Under the pieces are notes generated by a model. It saw only the letters and a list, made by a program, of their open reading frames with translations. It did not search any database and was not told the DNA's origin. From NCBI RefSeq assembly GCF_013624435.2, contig NZ_CP061768.1, forward strand, positions 2,138,001 to 2,202,000: a DNA stretch of 64,000 bases, written 5' to 3'. Positions within the stretch are counted from its first letter, which is position 1. Each line of letters starts with the position of its first letter. Position numbers and translations under genes: made by a program. Below are positions 23,337 to 33,948 of this stretch, in pieces. The DNA is from Nocardioides campestrisoli. Its GTDB lineage: Bacteria > Actinomycetota > Actinomycetes > Propionibacteriales > Nocardioidaceae.

Positions 23337-23647
23337 CGACTCGCACCGGGCCGTACGTGAAGGGCAAGGACGGCCAGTTTTGGCTGAGCCGCAACGCCGT
23401 GATCTGGGCCAAGAAGGTCGGCAAGAAGATTGGTGGACGTTTTGGGGAGACTTCTTTTTGGAACCGCACACCTGTTCTACGTCACCAAGGGAGTTGTGAG
23501 CCGGTGAACCGGCTGATCCGAGGCGTGACAGCCACATTGTGGTTGGGCGCCCCTCGGATCGTCGAAGAGGCTGTCGCGCGCGGCGGCCTCTTCGTGTCCC
23601 CACCGGACGCCGCGACGACTCTCCCGGCACCCCACACCAGCCCCTAA
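23334..23647 (+). CDS. Hypothetical protein, last gene of the element
   Basis: A 104-aa frame starting at ATG 23334, coupled to the 53-aa gene. The first 35 residues (MTTRTGPYVKGKDGQFWLSR and on to KKVGKKIGG) look authentic. Past about 23440 the composition changes and another frame reads a hydrophobic LLFGTAHLFYVTKGVV ending near 23510, so a frameshift or a shorter product is possible. It lies about 230 bp before the right end. Confidence 0.45.
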
Positions 23648-23881
23648 GCCCTGCGCGGGCGTTGACCCAGGAGAGGGCGCGGGCCCTGGCCCTGGTCGGT
23701 CCTGCGGTCCGTGTCCTCCCTTGGATGTGCGGCACCTGGCGTCGACACACCCCAGACCGTCCCGAGCGGCCCAAGACCCCACATGGCGGTCTCCTGTCGC
23801 GATGCCGGGTGCCTTCGTCGAAAGCCACCGAGCGCCCGTTTCGCGTTTGTGCAGGTCAGGCGCCTACGACCCACTCATGGA

Positions 23882-23897
23882 CAGGTGGGGTTAGCGT
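23882..23897. repeat. Left arm of attP (inverted repeat partner of 930-945)
   Basis: CAGGTGGGGTTAGCGT is the exact reverse complement of 930-945. After excision it lies directly next to the core. Confidence 0.85.
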
Positions 23898-23898
23898 C

Positions 23899-23917
23899 CA
23901 AGTCCCCCCTCGGACAC
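23899..23917 (+). repeat. attR core (19-bp direct repeat)
   Basis: Identical to 909-927. The preceding base is C (23898) where attL has T (908); this difference removes the integrase stop codon in the excised circle. Confidence 0.93.
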
Positions 23918-23926
23918 CACGACTCG

Positions 23927-23957
23927 ATCCGGGTCCCTGCAGGTCAGGGGCCCGGAT
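23927..23957 (+). terminator. Displaced native terminator of tRNA-Leu
   Basis: ATCCGGGTCCCT (23927-23938) pairs with AGGGGCCCGGAT (23946-23957), 12 bp with one G-T pair, followed by TCGTCGTTT. It begins ten bases after the attR core, so before integration it ended the tRNA transcript. Confidence 0.75.
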
Positions 23958-24038
23958 TCGTCGTTTCTGACCCGCCCTCACCGCGACTGAGTACCGCGAC
24001 CCATGCGCACCACCGCCTTCCCCGAGCACGATCAGGGC

Positions 24039-24332
24039 ATGGAAACCACCAGGAACACCCCGATCAAGACCACCTCCGCCTTCTTCGCCCAGGCGGCCAT
24101 CTCCTTCGGCGTCTCCGTCATCGGCCTCCTCTGGGCCGTGCTCTACCTGCCCATCGACCCGTGGCAGCGCGGCTTCATCGCGATGACGTCGCTCTTCCTC
24201 GTGTCCTCGACGTTCACGCTCGCCAAGGTCGTGCGCGACAAGCACGAGGAGCAGAACGTCGTCTCCCGCATCGACCAGGCCCGGGTGGAGAGGATCCTGG
24301 CCGAGCACGACCCGTTCCGCTCCGTGGCGTGA
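24039..24332 (+). CDS. YiaA/YiaB-family inner membrane protein
   Basis: A 97-aa membrane protein with two transmembrane helices (about residues 12-32 and 42-62) matching the YiaAB two-helix domain: FFAQAAISFGVSVIGLLWAV, LPIDPWQRGFIAMTSLFLVS and FTLAKVVRDKHE. ATG 24039 (METTRNT) is preferred; ATG 24003 would add 12 residues without a ribosome site. The molecular role of the family is unknown. It is the first chromosomal gene after the element and converges on the deacetylase-like gene with a 16-bp gap. Confidence 0.85.
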   Translation: METTRNTPIKTTSAFFAQAAISFGVSVIGLLWAVLYLPIDPWQRGFIAMTSLFLVSSTFTLAKVVRDKHEEQNVVSRIDQARVERILAEHDPFRSVA

Positions 24333-24348
24333 GGCGCAACCTCGGGCC

Positions 24349-26544
24349 TCAGGACGACCAGGAGGCCCGGTACCGGCCCGGGGTCGCGTCGAAGACGGCG
24401 TACGCCACGCCCTTGACGACGCGGACCTCGTGCTGGGCCGGGCGGCCGGCCCGACGGATCGAGGTGAGCTCCCCGCCGAGTGCCCGGACCGGGAGCATCC
24501 CGCGCAGCATCCCCGCGGTGCGCTCGTCCGCCCGGACGCTGAACCGCATCCCCGCCTCGTCCCAGGCCACGTCCTCCACCGTGGAGGCGTTGCGGCCGTC
24601 GACCCAGTCGAGCATCTGGTCGGCGGAGACCAACGGGACGTCGAGCTCGCGGCCCACCGCCAGCAGCTGGTCGCCGAAGTCGTCGGTGAAGTCCAGGTGG
24701 GTGCCGAACGCTCCGTAGTAGCCCTCGGGCCCACGAGCCCGGGAGACCAGTCCGCGCACCGCCTCGGCCCCGTCGGCGAAGACCTCGTCCACCAGGTGCG
24801 TCTCCTGCTGGTAGACGTCGATCAACCCGCCGTCCAGGTCGCTGAACCGCATCGGCATCCCCGAGCCCGTCATGAACCCCTCACGACCGCGCACCCACTC
24901 ACGCGGCCAGTAGTAGTAGTTCATGTCGAAGCGGACGCCGTGCGCCCGACCGATCCTGGGCTGGGTCACCGGGTCGCTCCACACGATGCAGTGCAACCGG
25001 CTGCCGCGCTGCGCCGGCAGGCCGGGGAACCGCTCGCGGAACCTGCGCAGACCGTCGGTGAACGCCAGGTCGAGCGACTTCCTCGACCAGTTCTGGCAGT
25101 GGGTGGTGACGTGGGCCCCCAGGTCGAAGCCCTGCCGGGAGAGCCGGTCGGCGCGCTCGGCGGTCATCCCTGACTCGGGGTAGAGCCAGGACGTGGCGCG
25201 GGCACACTCCCAGCGGGCGACGTCGCAGCCGGCCGAGTCACCCGCCAGCATCCGCTCGAAGAAGTCGGCGGTGCCGGACTCGGTGGCGTGGTCGTCCGCC
25301 GCCACCACCAGCACCGCCTCCGCGTCGTCGGGGAAGTACCACCACCGAGGCAGCGGACGGGTCGACGCGGTGACCCGGGCCAGCAGGGTGCTCAGCACCC
25401 GCATCAGCTCGTAGGCGTGCGGCACCTCCACGGAGTCCAGGTCGACCCAGTCGGGCCGCGGGTCGTCCTGGCGAGCCCCGTAGAAGAGGTCGTTGGACCG
25501 GATCGGAGCGATCCCGTCGCGCTCCTCCCCGACCCAGGCCGGGTTGCCCTGCCGGGTGAGCACGACCGAGCGGGCGAGGTCGAAGGTGAACGCCGCGACC
25601 GTCCCGCCGGCCGGCCCGACCTCGCGGACGGTGACGCCGGGGACGGAGCCGACCCGGCCGACGACCTCGACGTCGTCGGACGCCACCTCACCGGACGCCC
25701 GGGCGTGCAGCCGCAGCGGCACACCCACAGGCTGGTCCCCGGCCCCGAGGCCGGAGTCCACCTCCAGCGCGCCGTGCCGTACGGCGCTCGTGCCGGGTCC
25801 CAGGCCGGCCAGGCGCGCCAGGTCCCCGCCGGGCGTGAACAGCACCGCGTCCCCGCCCCCAGCCACCCACCGGCCCAGCGCCGCCGACGCCCGCGGTCCT
25901 GGATCGCCGGAGACGAGGGCGACCTGGTGCTCGGCCAGCGCCGACGCTTCCAGGTCGGGCAGCTCGACGGTGGTGAACGAGGGGTAGCCCTCCGCGCGCA
26001 GGATCTCGGCGAGGAAGTCGTCGTACCGGTCGTCGGGGTCCAGGACCAGCAGGATCGGCCCCCCGGGGCCTCGGGTCGGGACGTCCCGTGCGGGCACCGT
26101 GAAGGTCCACTCCACGGGATCGAGCACCCCGGGGACCGCGACCACCGCCGTGTACTCCCCCGGCGCCAACGCCTCGACGGGCTCGAGCTCCGCCGCCCGT
26201 CGCGCAGGGTCGACGTGCACGGCGGCGGGAACGTCGCGCCCGCCCCGGTCACGCAGGACGAGCCGGAGCTGGTCGACCTGGTCCGCCACCGGGTGGGAGA
26301 GGACCACGTCGACCCGCGCCGTCGACGGCACGTCCCCCGCCCCCGCCGCAGGGAAGTGGGCGACCACCTCCACCGTGGGCTCGCGGGCCGACCACCATGC
26401 CTCCCCCGCCACGACCGCGACTGCGAGCAGGCCCAGCACCGCGATCCGGACGGCCCATCCGGGCCGCCGGCCCGGCGCCGCGCGCGGCGCGTCCCCCGAC
26501 CCACCGGGCCGTGGTCCCGGCGGCGCCCAGCGCGGTGCGGCCAT
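24349..26544 (-). CDS. Membrane-anchored protein with Ig-like and polysaccharide-deacetylase-like domains
   Basis: A 731-aa protein. A Pro/Gly/Arg-rich cytoplasmic start is followed by one transmembrane helix (about 31-48). Next come an Ig-like domain (about 56-155, AHFPAAGAGDVPSTARVDVV) and a Rossmann-like segment (about 165-270, ILLVLDPDDRYDDFL and GGDAVLFTPGGD). The C-terminal half resembles carbohydrate-esterase-4 proteins: AADDHATE near 420 replaces the usual TFDDG, and DLGAHVTTH near 480 gives the HxxxH metal motif. It probably acts outside the membrane on a polymer. It is the last gene of an operon with the 161-aa protein and the GMC oxidoreductase (9-bp gap). Confidence 0.75.
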   Translation of the reverse strand: MAAPRWAPPGPRPGGSGDAPRAAPGRRPGWAVRIAVLGLLAVAVVAGEAWWSAREPTVEVVAHFPAAGAGDVPSTARVDVVLSHPVADQVDQLRLVLRDRGGRDVPAAVHVDPARRAAELEPVEALAPGEYTAVVAVPGVLDPVEWTFTVPARDVPTRGPGGPILLVLDPDDRYDDFLAEILRAEGYPSFTTVELPDLEASALAEHQVALVSGDPGPRASAALGRWVAGGGDAVLFTPGGDLARLAGLGPGTSAVRHGALEVDSGLGAGDQPVGVPLRLHARASGEVASDDVEVVGRVGSVPGVTVREVGPAGGTVAAFTFDLARSVVLTRQGNPAWVGEERDGIAPIRSNDLFYGARQDDPRPDWVDLDSVEVPHAYELMRVLSTLLARVTASTRPLPRWWYFPDDAEAVLVVAADDHATESGTADFFERMLAGDSAGCDVARWECARATSWLYPESGMTAERADRLSRQGFDLGAHVTTHCQNWSRKSLDLAFTDGLRRFRERFPGLPAQRGSRLHCIVWSDPVTQPRIGRAHGVRFDMNYYYWPREWVRGREGFMTGSGMPMRFSDLDGGLIDVYQQETHLVDEVFADGAEAVRGLVSRARGPEGYYGAFGTHLDFTDDFGDQLLAVGRELDVPLVSADQMLDWVDGRNASTVEDVAWDEAGMRFSVRADERTAGMLRGMLPVRALGGELTSIRRAGRPAQHEVRVVKGVAYAVFDATPGRYRASWSS

Positions 26545-26553
26545 CGCAGAGCC

Positions 26554-27039
26554 CTACCCGCGGGAAGCGGCCGAGCGAAGCAGGAACGGCGTGCCGCCCA
26601 GCATCCGCAGCACAGGACGCTGCACCAGCGTCATGCCCAGGTAGCTGCCGTCCGGCCGGAGCCGGATCTCGTCGCGCACCCAGCGCCACGGTACCGGGGC
26701 ATCGGGGGCGTAGGAGACCGCCACCGCGGGCCGCCCGTCCAGCAGCGAGGGCTCCACCCGGGCCGTCATCGGCAGCGTCTCGGCCAACGCGTCCTCGTCC
26801 TCGCTCCGGAGCAGGTTCATCCCCGCGAGGTGGTCGCCCTCGCGGTGGAACCGCTTGCCGAACCACCGCGGCAGCCCGATCAGGCCCAGCCCCGCCGGGG
26901 CGACGCGGCGCAGCGGGGCGACGAAGGAGGCTTCCAGGTCACCGACCAGGTCGTCGAGGTCGGGCGCCGCTAGACCCGGCCACTCCCGGCGGAGGGAGAG
27001 CAGGGTGGCCGGTTCGGACTGCTGAGCGAGCGGGTTCAC
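26554..27039 (-). CDS. Hypothetical protein, middle gene of GMC operon
   Basis: A 161-aa soluble protein. It starts at GTG 27039, overlapping the GMC oxidoreductase stop (GTGA). The segment GLIGLPRWFGKRFHREGDHL and the later PVPWRWVRDEIRLRPDGSYL look like a small beta-barrel ligand-binding fold, loosely reminiscent of GXWXG/DUF4334-like proteins; the assignment is weak. The context suggests a partner of the oxidoreductase. Confidence 0.7.
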   Translation of the reverse strand: MNPLAQQSEPATLLSLRREWPGLAAPDLDDLVGDLEASFVAPLRRVAPAGLGLIGLPRWFGKRFHREGDHLAGMNLLRSEDEDALAETLPMTARVEPSLLDGRPAVAVSYAPDAPVPWRWVRDEIRLRPDGSYLGMTLVQRPVLRMLGGTPFLLRSAASRG

Positions 27040-28679
27040 GAGGCCTCCGGGATCTGGGGACGGGGCGGGGCCGGCGAGGCGGCAGTGACAGGAACCCGCC
27101 GGGGACGTGCCGGCTCGAGCGGGGCGGGGAAGTCGGCGGCGAAGCGCTCGGCGAGCGCCGCGATCGTCAGCGACGGGTTGACCCCGAGGTTGGCGGGGAT
27201 GACGCTGGCGTCGGCGACGTAGAGCCCGGGGTGGCCGAAGACCTCGTGCCGTGCGTCGACCACGCCTTCCTCCGGCCCTGGGCCCATGACCGCGCCGCCG
27301 AGCACGTGGGCGGTCACCGACAGGCCCCCGAGGGTCTCACCCAGCAGGTTGAGCGGACGCCCGCCCGAGGCAGCCGCGAACGCCCGGGTGACCTCGTTGG
27401 CCACCGGCAGGTGGCTCGGGGCCCGGCGCCCGTGCGTCACCCGGGAGCGCAGCACCCGGCGCCACGGCCGTACCGGCGAGCGCCTCAGCTCCAGGGCCAG
27501 CTCGTTGTCGACGTGCTGCATGGTGGTGAGCACGGTGAGCCGGCGCTCGAACCCGCGGGCCAGTGCGACCCGCACCTGCGCCGCCGGAGCACGCAGCAAC
27601 CGCCCCAGCGTGCGCACCGCCCGCGGGCCGGGTCGGTCGCCGTCGACCAGCGGGCCGAGCTGGAGGCGCATGTGCCAGCCCCCGACGTACCGGTTCTGGG
27701 TCACGTGGGTCTGGGGGTCGGGATGGAAGTCGCTGGTGATCGTCGGGCCGCGGGACAGGTCCTGTCCCGGAGGCTGGAGCACCGCGGTGAGGGCCTCGCT
27801 GTTGGTGCGCACGTGCGCACCGAGCTCCGCGGAGACCCGCGGCAGGGTGCCGAGCTCGTCACGGCAGCGGAACAGCAGGTCGAGGGTCCCGAGCACGCCG
27901 GCGGCCAGCACCACCCGCTGCGCACGCAGCACCTGCTCCTCGCCCGAGCGCCACGGGTGACGGGCCCGGACCTCGTAGCCACCGCCGGGCAGCGGGCGCA
28001 GCGACGTGACCTGCTGCTCGGGCCGGATCTCGGCGCCGTACCGCTCGGCCAGGTGCAGGTAGTTGCGGGTCAGCTGGTTCTTCGCCCCGTAGGGGCATCC
28101 CAGCAGGCACTCGCCGCAGAGCTTGCACCCCGTGCGCTCCGGGCCCTCGCCGCCGAAGAAGGGGTCCGGCTCGCTCACTCCCGGCCGGCCGAAGTGGATG
28201 GCCAGCGGCACCGGCCCGTACGTCGACTCCGCACCGACGGCCTGCGCGGCCTCGCGCAGGTGGTCGTCCATCGGGCCACGGTGCGGGCTGGTGACCCGCC
28301 CCAGCATCCCGGCCGCCCGCCGCAGGTAGGGCCCCAGCTCCCGGGACCAGTCCACGCCGAGCCGGCGCATCGCCGGGGCTGCGTAGAACTCCTCCCCCGG
28401 CTCGAGCAGCACCCCCGCCCAGACGATGGAGCCGCCGCCGACGCCCGAGCCGCCGATCACCGCGACGTGCCGGAAGATCCGTTGCCAGAAGAAGCCGCGC
28501 AGTCGCGCTCCGGGCTGCCAGAGGTAGGCCCGGGGGTCGCGACGCGCAGCGTGCAGGTCGGCGTCGCTGAGCCGTCGTCCCTGCTCCAGCACCAGCACCC
28601 GGTGACCGGCCTCGGTCAGTCGCAGGGCGCTCACCGAGCCTCCGAAACCACTGCCCACCACGATGACGTCTGCGTCCAT
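27036..28679 (-). CDS. GMC-family FAD oxidoreductase (cholesterol-oxidase-like)
   Basis: A 547-aa flavoenzyme oxidising an alcohol or sterol-like substrate. The FAD-binding motif VIVVGSGFGGSVSALRLTEA is at residues 5-24, and GGSGVGGGSIVWAG near 85. The C-terminal GMC signature is GLYVADASVIPANLGVNPSL. A Cys-rich segment near 200 (CKLCGECLLGCPYGAKN) resembles a ferredoxin-type ligand run found in some actinobacterial members. ATG 28679 starts exactly at the nucleotide-binding fold. TAGGGT (28710-28715) is a possible -10. It is followed by the coupled 161-aa and 731-aa genes. Confidence 0.88.
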   Translation of the reverse strand: MDADVIVVGSGFGGSVSALRLTEAGHRVLVLEQGRRLSDADLHAARRDPRAYLWQPGARLRGFFWQRIFRHVAVIGGSGVGGGSIVWAGVLLEPGEEFYAAPAMRRLGVDWSRELGPYLRRAAGMLGRVTSPHRGPMDDHLREAAQAVGAESTYGPVPLAIHFGRPGVSEPDPFFGGEGPERTGCKLCGECLLGCPYGAKNQLTRNYLHLAERYGAEIRPEQQVTSLRPLPGGGYEVRARHPWRSGEEQVLRAQRVVLAAGVLGTLDLLFRCRDELGTLPRVSAELGAHVRTNSEALTAVLQPPGQDLSRGPTITSDFHPDPQTHVTQNRYVGGWHMRLQLGPLVDGDRPGPRAVRTLGRLLRAPAAQVRVALARGFERRLTVLTTMQHVDNELALELRRSPVRPWRRVLRSRVTHGRRAPSHLPVANEVTRAFAAASGGRPLNLLGETLGGLSVTAHVLGGAVMGPGPEEGVVDARHEVFGHPGLYVADASVIPANLGVNPSLTIAALAERFAADFPAPLEPARPRRVPVTAASPAPPRPQIPEAS

Positions 28680-28806
28680 CGGGACGGCTCCGGTGTGACC
28701 CACGTCATGCACCCTAGTGGCGCCTCCGCCCACCCGTCGCACCTTGCCCATTCTTCGCACCGGGCGCCCGCCTGAGTGCGTGCGGACCGCGTGAAAGGCT
28801 GGGCCC

Positions 28807-29388
28807 ATGACCCTGCACGTCGCCTTCGTCCCCGGAGCCACCCCCGACAAGTGGGCGCGGGCCTGGCGGGAGCGCACCCGCGAGCCGCTCGAGCTGTTCC
28901 TGGTCGAGGAGTCCGAGCAGCGCGTCGTGCTCGAGGACGGGCGGGCGGACATGGTGCTGGCCCGGCTCCCCCTCGGTGGCCCGGAGGACGAGTTCCACTG
29001 CGTGCGCCTCTACGAGGAGCTCCCGGTCGTCGTGGTCAACCTGGAGCACCCGGCCTCGGTGCTGGAGGAGCTGCGGGCCGAGGACCTCTCCGGCGAGCAG
29101 TTCGCGCTCGGGGTTCCCGACGGGATCGAGCCGGCCGTGCCGCAGCTGCCGTTCGGCCCGATGTCGGTCAAGGACGCCGTGGAGGTGGCGGCGAGCGGGA
29201 GCGCGGTGGTGGTCCTGCCCATGTCGGTGGCCCGGCTGCACCACCGCAAGGACGTGAAGGCCGTCGTGGTCACCGACCTCGAGCCGACCCGGATCGGCCT
29301 GGTCTGGCGGCGCCAGCGCGACGACGCCAGCACCCAGGCCTTCGTCGGGGTGGTCAAGGGCCGCACGGCACGCAGCTCGCGCGGCTGA
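28807..29388 (+). CDS. LysR-type substrate-binding domain protein without HTH
   Basis: A 193-aa protein matching the effector-binding half of LysR regulators: LHVAFVPGATPDKWARAW at the start, a central ELPVVVVNLEHPAS hinge, and AASGSAVVVLPMSVARL. The N-terminal winged-helix DNA-binding domain is absent and no frame upstream supplies it. It may bind a small molecule without acting as a classical regulator. Free-standing copies are common in actinobacteria. It is followed 45 bp later by a methyltransferase gene on the same strand. Confidence 0.82.
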   Translation: MTLHVAFVPGATPDKWARAWRERTREPLELFLVEESEQRVVLEDGRADMVLARLPLGGPEDEFHCVRLYEELPVVVVNLEHPASVLEELRAEDLSGEQFALGVPDGIEPAVPQLPFGPMSVKDAVEVAASGSAVVVLPMSVARLHHRKDVKAVVVTDLEPTRIGLVWRRQRDDASTQAFVGVVKGRTARSSRG

Positions 29389-29433
29389 CGGCCCGCCCGC
29401 CCGCGCCGTGGACCCATGGGTGACCATGGGGGC

Positions 29434-30024
29434 ATGACCGGACAGCCCCGCTGGTTCACCGACACCAAGGACGGCCACTCGCAGTGGTACGTCGACCGTT
29501 TCCGCACGCTGGCCGCCGAGGGGGCCGACCTGGAGGGCGAGGCCCGACTGGTCGACGCGATGCTTCCCCGCGGTGCCCGCGTCCTGGACGCCGGCTGCGG
29601 CCCCGGCCGGCTCGCGGGCGCGCTGCACGCCCGCGGCCACCAGGTCTGGGGCGTCGACGTGGACCCGGTGCTGGTCGAGGCGGCCGAGGTCGACCACCCC
29701 GGGCCGACCTACCGGGTGGCCGACCTGTCGGCCCTGGAGCTCGACACCGACCCGTTCGACCTGGTGGTCTCCGCGGGCAACGTGATGCTCTTCCTCGCAC
29801 CCGGCACCGAGCGCCAGGTGCTGACCCGGTTGCGCGCCCAGCTCGTGCCGGACGGCCGCCTGGTCCTGGGCTTCCGCAAGGACCCCGAGGGCTACACCGT
29901 GGCCGACCTCGACACCGACGCCGAGGCGGTCGGCTTCGCCCTCGAGCACCGTTTCGCCACCTGGGACCTGGTCCCGTGGACCGAGGAGTCGGACTTCGCG
30001 GTCACGGTGCTGCGCCGACGGTGA
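29434..30024 (+). CDS. Class I SAM-dependent methyltransferase
   Basis: A 196-aa methyltransferase. Motif I is VLDAGCGPGRLAG (about residues 49-61), followed by the acidic loop GVDVDPV and the post-motif FDLVVSAGNVMLFL. ATG 29434 (MTGQPRWFTD) is preferred over ATG 29416. The substrate is unknown. It shares a strand with the preceding LysR-like gene and converges on the sulfotransferase with a 17-bp gap. Confidence 0.88.
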   Translation: MTGQPRWFTDTKDGHSQWYVDRFRTLAAEGADLEGEARLVDAMLPRGARVLDAGCGPGRLAGALHARGHQVWGVDVDPVLVEAAEVDHPGPTYRVADLSALELDTDPFDLVVSAGNVMLFLAPGTERQVLTRLRAQLVPDGRLVLGFRKDPEGYTVADLDTDAEAVGFALEHRFATWDLVPWTEESDFAVTVLRRR

Positions 30025-30041
30025 TGTAGGCCGACGGTGAG

Positions 30042-30746
30042 CTAGGCCGGCAGCGAACCTGTCGTCCGGGCCTTGATCGAGTGCGGGACGGCGAGGGTGC
30101 GCGCAATGCGCTCCTCGTCGAACCGCTCCCCCAGCCAGGCGAAGAGCCCGCGCAGCGCGCCGGGGTCGTCGCGGTAGTCGTCGTAGTGCACCCGGTACGC
30201 GGTGTCCCCGAGCTGGTCTGCGACCCGCAGCATCCGCTCCTCGATGACCTCGAGCCGGCCCAGCGGGTCGTCCTTGTGCCGCCAGAACGCACTGGCTGCC
30301 ACGTCCGGCAGGTTCCGGGTGTTCACCACGAACCGCGCCCCAGGGAAGACCTGGCGGACGAAGTCGACGTACTTCTCCAGGTCCTGGTCGTACCAGCGGA
30401 TCTCCTTGAACCCCGTCACCCGGGTGCCGGGCTCGGGACGCAGCAGCGTGTCCAGCACGAGGCGCCGGATGTCGCGCAGCGACGCGTCCTCGTCGAAGCC
30501 GTGGATGCCGAACCAGGGGTGGGTGGAGGCCTGGGCGTTGCGCGGGTTGACGCGTGCCTGCTCCACCAGTCCGCTGCGGTGGAACTCGTAGAGGTGACGC
30601 AGGGCGTGCCGGTTCTCCCCGCGGATCAGGTAGCCGGGGATGGAGTTGAGGAGTCCCATCAGCAGCGTGGAGCCTGAGCGCCCGTAGGTCATGACGAAGA
30701 CGTAGTCGAGCTCCTCGTCCGTCGCCACCCTGCGCCTGAGCCTCAC
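30042..30746 (-). CDS. Sulfotransferase family protein
   Basis: A 234-aa enzyme that transfers sulfuryl groups from PAPS. The 5'-phosphosulfate loop is FVMTYGRSGSTLLMGLLNSI (about residues 17-36), and the 3'-phosphate site lies around RFVVNTRNLPDVAAS (about 135-150). The start is GTG 30746. A -10 hexamer TAGGAT (30758-30753) ends six bases before it, so the gene can be transcribed leaderless. That hexamer overlaps the TAG stop of the nucleosidase gene. The acceptor is unknown. Confidence 0.85.
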   Translation of the reverse strand: MRLRRRVATDEELDYVFVMTYGRSGSTLLMGLLNSIPGYLIRGENRHALRHLYEFHRSGLVEQARVNPRNAQASTHPWFGIHGFDEDASLRDIRRLVLDTLLRPEPGTRVTGFKEIRWYDQDLEKYVDFVRQVFPGARFVVNTRNLPDVAASAFWRHKDDPLGRLEVIEERMLRVADQLGDTAYRVHYDDYRDDPGALRGLFAWLGERFDEERIARTLAVPHSIKARTTGSLPA

Positions 30747-30755
30747 GGGCGGATC

Positions 30756-32848
<2,093 letters not shown>

Positions 32849-32850
32849 CT

Positions 32851-33948
32851 ATGCCGTCCCTGCCGTCGCCGGACCGAGGCCTCGACCTACGGTCGCGCTT
32901 CGAGGAGATATTCGGTCGCCCCCCGGCGGTGGTCGCGCGGGCTCCCGGACGGGTCAACATCATCGGCGAGCACACCGACTACCACGGGGGTCTCTGCCTC
33001 CCGATCGCGCTGGACCAGGCCACCTGGGTCGCCACGGCGCCCCGGGAGGCGGGCGACGACCGGGTCGAGGTGGTGAGCACTGCGGTGCCGAAGCCGTGGC
33101 AGGGGACGGCGGGCAGCAGGGGCGAGGGATGGGCTCGTTACGTGACCAGCACCCTGGCCGAGGTGGGTCACCGCGGCGGGGCGGACCTGCTCATCGACAG
33201 CACCCTGCCGGTCGGCGCGGGTCTGGCCAGCTCCGCAGCACTCATCTGTGCGGTCGCGACGGCGACCTCCACCGCTGCCCCGGACGAGCTCGTCGAGCCC
33301 TGCGTGCGGGCCGAGGTCGAAGGCGTCGGGGCTGCGACCGGAGGACTGGACCAGACGGTGTCGCTGCTCGCCCGACCCGGCCACGCCCTGCTGCTCGACT
33401 TCGGGTCGGGCGGCCGGGAGTACGTGCCGTGGCGGCCCGAGGACGCAGCGCTCGAGCTGCTGGTCGTGGACACCCGTACCCGGCACGCCCACGCCGAGGG
33501 CGACTATCGACGGCGCCGTGCGGAGAGCGAGGCCGCGCTGTCCGGGGATCCGGACCGGCTGGACGCGATGCTGGCCAGACGTCGGCGACACGTCGAGACG
33601 GAGAACGCCCGGGTACGGGAGGTCGTCTCCGCGCTCACCCGGGGGGATTGGCCCTCCGTCGGCGCCGCCCTCACGGCGTCGCACGTGAGCCTACGCGACG
33701 ACTACGAGGTCTCGACCCCGGAGCTGGATGCCGTGGTCGAGGCCGCGCTCGCCGCGGGGGCCCTCGGCGCCCGGCTGACCGGCGGTGGTTTCGGTGGCTG
33801 CGCGATCGTGCTCACGCCCGCCGACCTCCGGGACCGGGTCGTGGGCTCGGTCCTGGACCGCTACCGCGACCGCGGGTGGGCGGAGCCGTCCTGGTGGGTG
33901 GCCGAGGCGGGGGGTCCGGCCGCCCGGGTGGTCAGAGCTCGAGGATGA
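32851..33948 (+). CDS. galK: Galactokinase
   Basis: A 365-aa GHMP kinase phosphorylating galactose at C1 (Leloir pathway). The galactokinase signature GRVNIIGEHTDYHGG is at about residues 33-47. The ATP loop LPVGAGLASSAAL is near 120, and the C-terminal GHMP motif ARLTGGGFGGCAIV near 310. ATG 32851 is six bases behind a -10 hexamer, so the transcript is probably leaderless. No galT or galE is beside it. The 3' end overlaps the convergent quinone oxidoreductase gene by 17 bp. Confidence 0.93.
   Translation: MPSLPSPDRGLDLRSRFEEIFGRPPAVVARAPGRVNIIGEHTDYHGGLCLPIALDQATWVATAPREAGDDRVEVVSTAVPKPWQGTAGSRGEGWARYVTSTLAEVGHRGGADLLIDSTLPVGAGLASSAALICAVATATSTAAPDELVEPCVRAEVEGVGAATGGLDQTVSLLARPGHALLLDFGSGGREYVPWRPEDAALELLVVDTRTRHAHAEGDYRRRRAESEAALSGDPDRLDAMLARRRRHVETENARVREVVSALTRGDWPSVGAALTASHVSLRDDYEVSTPELDAVVEAALAAGALGARLTGGGFGGCAIVLTPADLRDRVVGSVLDRYRDRGWAEPSWWVAEAGGPAARVVRARG

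Larger units (their letters stand above)
909..23917. mobile_element. Integrated genetic element of about 23.0 kb in tRNA-Leu(GAG)
   Basis: The boundaries are identical 19-bp copies of the tRNA 3' end at 909-927 and 23899-23917. The element has a serine integrase next to the left end, a small serine recombinase, restriction-modification genes, a primase operon, several decayed accessory genes and small phage-like genes. No capsid, portal, terminase, relaxase or FtsK/TraB-like gene is recognisable. It could be a phage satellite, a mobilisable island or a decayed larger element. The repeat pair, the integrase position and the matching inverted arms at both ends make the boundaries secure; the class is inference. 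Confidence 0.92.

Noticed and set aside
909..23917. Whole element as a complete prophage or an actinomycete conjugative element
   Set aside because: No capsid, portal, terminase, tail, relaxase, FtsK/TraB-type translocase or Rep gene of those classes was seen over 23 kb.
26397..28775. Very long plus-strand open frame (792 codons) opposite the GMC oxidoreductase operon
   Set aside because: It is antisense to genes with clear domains and is Arg/Pro/Ala-rich, as expected for the mirror frame of high-GC coding DNA.
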